Source of the DNA: an uncultured Paenibacillaceae bacterium
Lineage (GTDB): Bacteria; Bacillota; Bacilli; Aneurinibacillales; Aneurinibacillaceae
NCBI GenBank assembly: GCA_946478845.1
Contig: CAMLDI010000035.1
Location: forward strand, 1-28,439
Direction: 5' to 3'
DNA: 28,439 bases
The notes beneath the pieces are model-generated. The model saw nothing but the letters and a program-made list of their open reading frames with translations. It was not told the DNA's origin and made no database searches. This document shows, one piece after another, positions 22,808-28,439 of the stretch (positions are counted from its first letter, which is position 1; each line of letters begins with the position of its first letter). The position numbers and the translations under genes were made by a program.

Positions 22808-22837
22808 TTGAAGTGACTATGTAAGTATATGTATAAA
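22808..22837 (+). promoter_or_regulatory. Putative promoter of the ABC-acpS-nnr operon
   Basis: TTGAAG (22808-22813), an 18-base spacer and TATAAA (22832-22837) lie 61 bases before the ABC ATPase start. Both boxes are near consensus, but the region is AT-rich and chance matches are possible. Confidence 0.45.
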
Positions 22838-22898
22838 TGCCTATTTGGTTTTAAAAAATTGGTAAAATGGGCTTGTCGTAAAAAGAAAGGGGATTGAA

Positions 22899-23819
22899 AT
22901 GGAGGAGATCCTTAAAGTTGAAAATTTAGTCAAGGTTTATGGCGATCAAAGGGTTGTTAATGAAATCTCTTTCCAAGTGTATAAAGGAGAAATATTTGGT
23001 CTTCTTGGGCCTAATGGTGCCGGGAAAACGACAACAATGGAAATGATCGAGGGATTGCGAAAACCAGATGGAGGATGTGCTGCCATAAACGGATATGACA
23101 TTGTAAAGGAGAAGAACAAGGTAAAACAAGTGATTGGAGTACAATTGCAATCCACTTCTCTCTTTGAATTGTTAAAAGTGAAAGAGATTATGCAAGTGTA
23201 TGCAAGCTTTTATCCTAGTTCGTTGCCTATTGATTCAATCCTTGCTGATGTATCCCTTACTGAAAAAGAAAATTCATTTGTAAAACAACTTTCTGGAGGG
23301 CAAAAACAACGGTTAGCGATCGCTTTAGCTCTCGTAAACGATCCGGCTGTTATTTTTCTCGATGAGCCTACCACAGGGTTGGATCCCCAATCCCGCCGAG
23401 CTTTGTGGGATATTATTTTGCGGCTGAAAAAGAGAGGGAAAACCATCTTTTTATCCACTCACTATATGGACGAAGCCCAGGTGTTATGCGATCGCATCGC
23501 TATTATGGACCGGGGAAAAATCATTGCTCTGGACACGCCAAATGGATTGGTAAACGGTTTGAATATGGGAACAGCCATTGAGTTTCATAAAGAAGAACTC
23601 ATTCTTTTAAGTACCCTGGAATCCATTAGTGGAGTACGAAAAGCCAGAGAAAAAGAAGAGTGGGTTACCCTTTATTCTGATGACCTACAATCTACTTTAA
23701 CAGATTTATTCTCCCTTACTGCTGATAAGGGCATCCAATTAACGGATCTTCGCACAAGGACTGCTACTTTAGAAGATGTATTCTTATCGATGACGGGTAG
23801 GAGGTTAAGGGAAGAATGA
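22899..23819 (+). CDS. ABC transporter ATP-binding protein (ABC-2 exporter type)
   Basis: The 306-residue protein has one complete ATPase domain: Walker A G-P-N-G-A-G-K-T (37-44), signature L-S-G-G-Q (131-135), Walker B V-I-F-L-D-E (151-156) and the switch His in L-S-T-H. A C-terminal extension of about 85 residues is typical of CcmA/DrrA/NatA-type drug or sodium exporters. It partners with the permease that follows, overlapping by the ATGA arrangement. The substrate cannot be told from sequence. ATG 22899 follows AAAGGGGAT. Confidence 0.93.
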   Translation: MEEILKVENLVKVYGDQRVVNEISFQVYKGEIFGLLGPNGAGKTTTMEMIEGLRKPDGGCAAINGYDIVKEKNKVKQVIGVQLQSTSLFELLKVKEIMQVYASFYPSSLPIDSILADVSLTEKENSFVKQLSGGQKQRLAIALALVNDPAVIFLDEPTTGLDPQSRRALWDIILRLKKRGKTIFLSTHYMDEAQVLCDRIAIMDRGKIIALDTPNGLVNGLNMGTAIEFHKEELILLSTLESISGVRKAREKEEWVTLYSDDLQSTLTDLFSLTADKGIQLTDLRTRTATLEDVFLSMTGRRLREE

Positions 23820-24919
23820 GGGGATACAAACAATTAACAATAGCGCAGCTGCTCCTTTTTTGGCGAAATAAAAAGGTTCTATTTTGGACCTTGCTCTTTC
23901 CTGTTTTCTTTATGCTGGTTCTGGGTTCTTTCCTGGGGAATGGAAATAACACAACTGTTGAAGCGGTAGTTATCGATCAGGATCAAAGCCCCTCTTCGGT
24001 GACACTAGCAGGGAAATTTCATGGTGTCCAGGGACTCCATGTGAAAGAAGAAAAAGATCTGGTTATTGCGAAAAAAGAGTTGGAAAACGGGGAAACCCAA
24101 TTAATAGTTGTGATCCCCAAAGGGTATGAACAATGGAGTTTAAGTAAAGAAAAAAAATTAGAAGATCCACAGAAAGTAACCCTATATTACGATGAAACAA
24201 AAATGAATACTTCCCAACTTGGCCTTTCGGTCATGAACCAGGTAATCGATGGGATTAGCAAACAAATGACCGGGTATCGTCCAGTATTAGTAGCGGAAAG
24301 TACCCCTCTTCGTTCCCTGGATTTAGGGTATATCGATTTTCTTGTTCCAGGAATTGTAGCCATGATGATTATGAGTAATAACATGAATGGGGTAGCAGGA
24401 CAAATTTCTTCTTGGAGGGAAAGGGGGATTTTACGAAGAATGCAAACCACAACCCTTGCACCTGGAGCTTTTATTGCTGCCCAAATCACTTCCAGATTAC
24501 TGTTAAATGGTATACAGGCCCTGATCCTGATTTTAATTGGGCATTTTGTTTTTGGAACACAGGTAAACGGGTCCTGGCTCTTGCTTATTTTCTTTATTAT
24601 TCTTGGGACTTTAACCTTTATGTCTATTGGCTTTATTATTGCTAGCCTGGCTAAAGACCCGGAGCAAGCGGGGCCAATGGCAGGTTTTTTATCATTTCCT
24701 ATGATGTTCCTTGGAGGGGTTTTCTTTCCTGTTTCTTCGATGCCCGCTTTTTTGCAACCAGTGGTTCAAGTTATTCCAATTACCCATTTAACGACAGCGA
24801 TTCGGCAAATAATGAATTTAGGGGCAGAAATTCAGGAGTTATGGATCCCAGGGATTACGTTAGCTGGTTGGGCCATTGTGGCATTTACCGTATCGGCATT
24901 AACTTTTAAATGGGAGTAA
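23816..24919 (+). CDS. ABC-2 type permease
   Basis: The 367-residue protein has one N-terminal membrane helix (about 20-42), an extracytoplasmic domain (about 43-175) and five C-terminal helices (about 175-365). This is the ABC-2/YhgE-type layout, with F-P-M-M-F-L-G-G-V-F-F-P near 300. It forms the membrane channel for the ATPase encoded just upstream. Its ATG overlaps the ATPase stop, so translation is coupled. No substrate-specific neighbour is visible. Confidence 0.92.
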   Translation: MRGYKQLTIAQLLLFWRNKKVLFWTLLFPVFFMLVLGSFLGNGNNTTVEAVVIDQDQSPSSVTLAGKFHGVQGLHVKEEKDLVIAKKELENGETQLIVVIPKGYEQWSLSKEKKLEDPQKVTLYYDETKMNTSQLGLSVMNQVIDGISKQMTGYRPVLVAESTPLRSLDLGYIDFLVPGIVAMMIMSNNMNGVAGQISSWRERGILRRMQTTTLAPGAFIAAQITSRLLLNGIQALILILIGHFVFGTQVNGSWLLLIFFIILGTLTFMSIGFIIASLAKDPEQAGPMAGFLSFPMMFLGGVFFPVSSMPAFLQPVVQVIPITHLTTAIRQIMNLGAEIQELWIPGITLAGWAIVAFTVSALTFKWE

Positions 24920-24934
24920 AAAGGAAGATTGAAT

Positions 24935-25324
24935 ATGATTTATGGAATAGGCATTGATATCGTAGAGCTAAACAGAATTGAGAAAATCTTAGAACGGAGT
25001 CCAGACTCCTTTATTCAACGTATATTAACACCCTATGAACAAGAGCTCCTTCCTTCGGGGGGAAGAAGGAGAATTGAGTATTTAGCTGGCCGCTTTGCTG
25101 TGAAGGAAGCGGCTGCAAAAGCTCTTGGAACAGGAATTGGAAAGAATTTTTCTTTTTTAGATGGGGAAGTTCGAAAAAATGAAATGGGAAAACCTTTCCT
25201 CCTTTTTTCGGAGAATACAAGAAAATCTTTGAATTTAGATGATTCTTTTCAGGCCCACCTCTCTATTTCCCATAGTAAGGAATATGCTATTGCACAGGTT
25301 GTTATTGAAAAGACAAATCCTTAA
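24935..25324 (+). CDS. acpS: Holo-[acyl-carrier-protein] synthase
   Basis: The 129-residue protein is a standard AcpS, slightly longer than the usual 120. It has the N-terminal G-I-G-I-D-I-V-E-L with the Mg-binding Asp, [12 protein letters not shown] with the second metal-binding Glu, and the late L-S-I-S-H-S motif. It moves 4'-phosphopantetheine from CoA to acyl carrier protein. ATG 24935 is seven bases after AAGGAAG; a TTG at 24929 is too close. acpS beside the NAD(P)HX repair gene and ydcC is a conserved Bacilli order, normally followed by alr, which is absent here. Confidence 0.96.
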   Translation: MIYGIGIDIVELNRIEKILERSPDSFIQRILTPYEQELLPSGGRRRIEYLAGRFAVKEAAAKALGTGIGKNFSFLDGEVRKNEMGKPFLLFSENTRKSLNLDDSFQAHLSISHSKEYAIAQVVIEKTNP

Positions 25325-25380
25325 AGCATAATGAAAAAATTTGGACATACATATATAGCACGGATTAGGAGGGAGTCAAT

Positions 25381-26946
25381 TTGTACGTGGTGAACTCGCA
25401 GGAGATGCGTGAATTAGACCGTTTCACAATTGAACGAATCGGAATTCCAGGACCTGTTTTAATGGAGAATGCAGGGGTTGCAGTTGTAAGAGAAATTGAA
25501 CAAAGATGGCCAAGGGGCAAGGTTGTGGTGGTATCAGGCTATGGCAATAACGGCGGAGATGGACTTGTTATTGCAAGGCATCTGCTAAACGCCGGGCGGC
25601 AGGTCCGCATTTGGATTGTCGGCGATGAAAATAAAATGACGAAGGACTGTCAGGCACAGCTGAGGATTTTACAATCTTGTTCTTATTCTTATTCTTTTTG
25701 GGAGGAAGAAAAAGAGGAAGAATTCTTGCGAGAATTAAGCCAGGCAGATGTTGTTGTGGATGCCCTCCTGGGCACAGGAATCAAAGGTACAGTTCGAAAG
25801 CCTTTTGACAGGGTTATTGAGGGATTCAATTATGTAAGAGGGAGCGTTGTAGCTATTGATATTCCCTCAGGAATTAATGCTGATACTGGAGAAATATGCG
25901 GAGTAGCGGTAAAAGCTGAGGTGACCCTTTCCTTTGCTTATCCCAAATGGGGCCATTTCCTTTATCCAGGAGCACAACATCGTGGGGAACTTATTATCGC
26001 TGATATCTCCATCCCTCCTGAGGCAGCAAGGCATTTTTCTTTAACTGATCAGGTGATATTGCCTTTTTCCCTAGCAGAGGAAATTCCCCACCGGTCTCCC
26101 TTTTCTCATAAAGGGACCTATGGCCATGGATTAATTATCGCCGGTTCCCGAGAGATGACAGGTGCCCCAGTTTTGTCTGCTATGGCAGGATTACGGGCAG
26201 GATGCGGCCTTTTAACTCTTGCTGTTCCTGAAGGCATTCTTCCTATTGTTGAACAAAAAATCAATGAAGCCATATTCTGGGGATTGCCTGAAGAAGATGG
26301 ATTTCATTCTTTGTTAAGCCTTACTCTTTTAGCCGACCGCATCAAGAAATACCATGTAATTGCCATTGGTCCAGGTATGGGGGTCTGGCAGGAAGGAAAT
26401 AAATGGATTGAGTCTTTATTAACTTTTTGCGAAGTACCTTTAATTATTGATGCTGATGCATTAAATATGCTATCCCAAAACCCTAATCTCCTTTTTAAGA
26501 AAAAAGGTCCGGTTATTCTCACTCCACATCCAGCAGAAATGGCCAGGTTGTGCCAGTGTACAACCCATGAAGTAGAAAAAAACAGAAGTGAAATTGCACG
26601 CCAGTTTGCTCTTAAATACGGGGTTTATGTGGTGTTGAAGGGGACATACACCTTGCTTGCTACCCCTGATGGTGCTGTCTATGTGAATACAAGAGGCAGT
26701 GCAGCACTAGCTAAAGGAGGCAGCGGTGACGTGTTAACAGGCATCCTGGCTGGCGTGTTAGCGCAGAAAAAAAATGATGTTTTATTATCTATTCAACTTT
26801 CTCTGCTTCTTCATGGTTTGGCTGGTGAGATTTGTGGAAAAAGGTCTATCTATTCTACCCTTGCTAGCGAGGTTGTTCTTGCGATTGGCGAGGCGTATGA
26901 ATGGTTACGTTCTCTAGCAAATTCGAAATGTACAAACTTCCCATAA
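25381..26946 (+). CDS. nnr: Bifunctional NAD(P)HX epimerase / ADP-dependent NAD(P)HX dehydratase
   Basis: The 521-residue protein joins two repair enzymes. The N-terminal YjeF_N epimerase (about 1-215) has G-Y-G-N-N-G-G-D-G near 55-63 and D-A-L-L-G-T-G near 126-132. The C-terminal dehydratase (about 228-515) has H-K-G-T-Y-G-H near 243-249, the D-A-D-A-L motif and the ATP/ADP-binding G-G-S-G-D-V-L-T-G. It turns damaged hydrated NAD(P)H back into NAD(P)H, the first domain racemising the S and R forms. Start TTG 25381 lies five bases after AGGAGGGAG. Both active sites look complete. Confidence 0.95.
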   Translation: MYVVNSQEMRELDRFTIERIGIPGPVLMENAGVAVVREIEQRWPRGKVVVVSGYGNNGGDGLVIARHLLNAGRQVRIWIVGDENKMTKDCQAQLRILQSCSYSYSFWEEEKEEEFLRELSQADVVVDALLGTGIKGTVRKPFDRVIEGFNYVRGSVVAIDIPSGINADTGEICGVAVKAEVTLSFAYPKWGHFLYPGAQHRGELIIADISIPPEAARHFSLTDQVILPFSLAEEIPHRSPFSHKGTYGHGLIIAGSREMTGAPVLSAMAGLRAGCGLLTLAVPEGILPIVEQKINEAIFWGLPEEDGFHSLLSLTLLADRIKKYHVIAIGPGMGVWQEGNKWIESLLTFCEVPLIIDADALNMLSQNPNLLFKKKGPVILTPHPAEMARLCQCTTHEVEKNRSEIARQFALKYGVYVVLKGTYTLLATPDGAVYVNTRGSAALAKGGSGDVLTGILAGVLAQKKNDVLLSIQLSLLLHGLAGEICGKRSIYSTLASEVVLAIGEAYEWLRSLANSKCTNFP

Positions 26947-26998
26947 CATTTATGTGGGATCCCCTTCTTCGCATAAATAGACGAAGGAGATGATTTTT

Positions 26999-28024
26999 TT
27001 GAAAAGATTCCTTCCCATTTTGATAATAATACTTCTATTAATCACTGGGCTAATTGGTTGTACCACAAAGAGCCCTGATCGGGTCGTTGGTGATTTATCA
27101 AAAAATGTAAGTAAATTAACCAGTTATAAAGCAGCGGGGACGATGACTTTCCAGACAGGAAAAACACCCCAGGTATATGATTTAGAGGTTTGGTATAAGA
27201 AACCAGGATTATATCGTATCTCTTTAAAATCCAAGCAACAAAATATTATCCAAATTATCTTAAGAAATGATGAGGGTGTGTTTGTTTTAACGCCACATTT
27301 AAATAAAAGTTTTCGTTTCCAAAGCAACTGGCCACAAAATCAATCCCAGGTGTATTTGTATGAATCTCTTGTAAAAGATATTGAATCGGATAAAGAAAGA
27401 AGTTTTGAACGGGTTGATGAACAATATGAATTTACGGTTAAAGCAAATTATCCCAATCAATCCTTAACCACACAAAAAATCATTTTCGATAAAACTTTAA
27501 AACCGAAAAAAGTGGAAATTATGGATTCTAATAAGAATTCAATGGTTCAAGTGAACTTTACCCAGTTCGAGTTTGATGTTACTTTTGATAAAGATGCTTT
27601 TGAAAAAGACCGGAATATGCAGTCAGCCTTATTTGATAGCATTCCTACTTTTGCGTCCATTCAAGAGCAAAGCAGCGAGAAAAACTTTACTGTTGTTCGC
27701 CCTTCATATATTCCTAAAGGATATAAGTTGCATAATGTTCAACAAAGCAAAGGGGAAGATGGGGAGCAAATCGTCTTAGAATATAGCGGCGAATATCCAT
27801 TTAAATTAATCGAAAATAAGCCGAGGGCAGCAGAGGTGATTCTTCCTGCAGGAGAGCCGGTTGATCTAGGATATACTGTGGGTATCTTAGCGAATGATAT
27901 GTCAGAAAAACAAACGTTGACCTGGACACATAACGGGATAGAATATCATCTTTCTGGTTCTGTTCCAGTAAATGAGATGATTGAAATTGCTCGATCTACT
28001 CTGGCTAAAAGTGAATATAAGTAA
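26999..28024 (+). CDS. ydcC: Outer-membrane-lipoprotein-sorting (LolA)-like lipoprotein, YdcC family
   Basis: The lipoprotein has a signal peptide with lipobox L-I-G-C and a LolA/MucB-like half-barrel fold region. The central stretch L-R-N-D-E-G-V-F-V-L-T-P-H-L-N-K-S-F-R-F is nearly the same as in B. subtilis YdcC. It is a surface lipoprotein, in Bacillus expressed in sporulation, with no proven biochemical role; LolA itself carries lipoproteins in Gram-negative cells. I chose TTG 26999, nine bases after AAGGAG; ATG 26990 is in frame but touches the ribosome site. It is the last gene before the terminator at 28033 and the rRNA promoters. Confidence 0.9.
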   Translation: MKRFLPILIIILLLITGLIGCTTKSPDRVVGDLSKNVSKLTSYKAAGTMTFQTGKTPQVYDLEVWYKKPGLYRISLKSKQQNIIQIILRNDEGVFVLTPHLNKSFRFQSNWPQNQSQVYLYESLVKDIESDKERSFERVDEQYEFTVKANYPNQSLTTQKIIFDKTLKPKKVEIMDSNKNSMVQVNFTQFEFDVTFDKDAFEKDRNMQSALFDSIPTFASIQEQSSEKNFTVVRPSYIPKGYKLHNVQQSKGEDGEQIVLEYSGEYPFKLIENKPRAAEVILPAGEPVDLGYTVGILANDMSEKQTLTWTHNGIEYHLSGSVPVNEMIEIARSTLAKSEYK

Positions 28025-28032
28025 ATGATCTT

Positions 28033-28057
28033 AAGGACGGTTTATCTGTCCTTTTTT
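28033..28057 (+). terminator. Rho-independent terminator after ydcC
   Basis: AAGGAC, a nine-base interval (two more pairs possible, including G-T) and GTCCTT running into T6. It insulates the rRNA promoters from the upstream operon. Confidence 0.8.
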
Positions 28058-28082
28058 GTTTCAACTTTTTTTATAAAAGTTG

Positions 28083-28111
28083 TTGCCAAAGTTTTTGAAA
28101 CCTGATATATT
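28083..28111 (+). promoter_or_regulatory. rRNA promoter P1 (upstream)
   Basis: TTGCCA (28083-28088), a 17-base spacer and TATATT (28106-28111) preceded by TG-A, an extended -10. Tandem promoters are normal for Bacilli rRNA operons. Confidence 0.6.
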
Positions 28112-28131
28112 ATTCCTTGTCGAAATTATCG

Positions 28132-28194
28132 GCTAAACACTTTTTAGAAAAACTTTACTAACAGCAAGTTTTCAGGCAAAGGTGTTAGTTTAGC
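28132..28194 (+). other. Two nested inverted repeats in the rRNA leader
   Basis: GCTAAAC (28132-28138) pairs with GTTTAGC (28188-28194). Inside, GAAAAACTT (28147-28155) pairs with AAGTTTTC (28166-28173) with one extra A. It lies between P1 and P2 and would be transcribed only from P1. Function unknown. Confidence 0.4.
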
Positions 28195-28261
28195 AGTTCT
28201 TATACAGAAAAGTTGAAATCTTATCTGTAAGAAAAAAGCTAAAAAAGTTTTAAAAAAGAGC

Positions 28262-28290
28262 TTGACGGTAACTTCGGAATGTGATAAATT
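28262..28290 (+). promoter_or_regulatory. rRNA promoter P2 (proximal)
   Basis: TTGACG (28262-28267), 17 bases and TAAATT (28285-28290) with TG-A before it. A-rich and T-rich sequence upstream could act as an UP element. Initiation is expected near 28297. Confidence 0.75.
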
Positions 28291-28296
28291 ATAAAA

Positions 28297-28425
28297 GTCG
28301 CCGCTAAACAAACGGAGACAAGCACAATGAAAACTGAACAGTGAAAAAAGCTAGAATGCGATCCTAATCAATTTCTTAAATTTATACAAGCTAGCAAAGC
28401 TTGAAGTCAGCATTAAAACTTTACC
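28297..28425 (+). other. Pre-16S rRNA leader
   Basis: It contains a short GTC-G-CCG / CGG-A-GAC hairpin near the start of the transcript (28297-28320). TGAAAACTGAACA near 28329-28341 is the box-A-associated sequence common in Firmicutes rRNA leaders, linked to antitermination and processing. No gene is present. Confidence 0.6.
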
Positions 28426-28439
28426 TTTATTGGAGAGTT
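28426..28439 (+). rRNA. 16S ribosomal RNA, 5' end (partial, runs off window)
   Basis: TTTATTGGAGAGTT matches the known 5' end of Bacilli 16S rRNA, which continues TGATCCTGGCTCAG. Only 14 bases are present, but the tandem promoters and leader upstream support it strongly. Confidence 0.88.

Noticed and set aside
1..28439. CRISPR arrays, tRNA genes, riboswitches and insertion sequences
   Set aside because: No regularly spaced repeats, no cloverleaf-like sequence and no complete transposase were seen. I did not recognise a lysine riboswitch near kamA or the yod operon.

Overview
The window looks like chromosomal DNA of a spore-forming, low-to-moderate GC member of the Bacilli. Most proteins resemble Bacillus subtilis families (YodP/T/S/R/Q, KamA, YdbS/YdbT, CcdA, UgtP-like, AcpS, YdcC). 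Shine-Dalgarno sites are strong AGGAGG types, TTG starts are common, and there are many rho-independent terminators. The last 14 bases are the start of a 16S rRNA gene. I cannot name the genus.

Layout. (1) Bases 1 to about 2990 are the right-hand end of an integrated mobile element: a large serine recombinase, a DUF3846 protein, two small proteins sharing a repeated motif, and the first 35 codons of a tyrosine recombinase. It continues off the left edge. (2) The element ends inside kamA (lysine 2,3-aminomutase). kamA keeps its radical-SAM domain, but its frame leaves the family sequence after Gly-Tyr-Ala-Ile-Pro-Thr, about 11 codons before the family's PLP-binding lysine. (3) kamA has a near-perfect sigma-54 promoter and a 12-bp inverted repeat upstream. 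It is followed by a PAS/AAA+/Fis sigma-54 activator gene, and then by the divergent operon yodP-yodT-yodS-yodR-yodQ. Together these suggest a lysine to beta-lysine to N-acetyl-beta-lysine route with later CoA activation, transamination and deacetylation.

(4) Next come ydbS-ydbT (bPH2 membrane proteins), ccdA, and a single-domain rhodanese behind its own promoter with a CsoR/CstR-like operator. (5) A minus-strand block holds a YtkA-like lipoprotein, an O-antigen-ligase-like protein and a diacylglycerol-glucosyltransferase-like enzyme. (6) Plus-strand envelope and respiration genes follow: LCP protein, DedA protein, a 37-residue membrane protein as a separate transcription unit, and a short cytochrome bd-like pair whose subunit I lacks most of the quinol loop. 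Then come an N-acetylmuramoyl-L-alanine amidase and a convergent LysM protein with a Phe/Arg-rich N-terminus. (7) An ABC exporter pair, acpS, the bifunctional NAD(P)HX repair enzyme and a YdcC/LolA-like lipoprotein read into a terminator. After that come two tandem rRNA-type promoters and the 16S start.

The most notable feature is the split kamA. The break position, the adjacent recombinase and the intact activator and sigma-54 promoter fit a skin-like intervening element that could restore kamA by excision. Simple inactivation by a prophage or other element remains possible, because the other half of kamA is outside the window.
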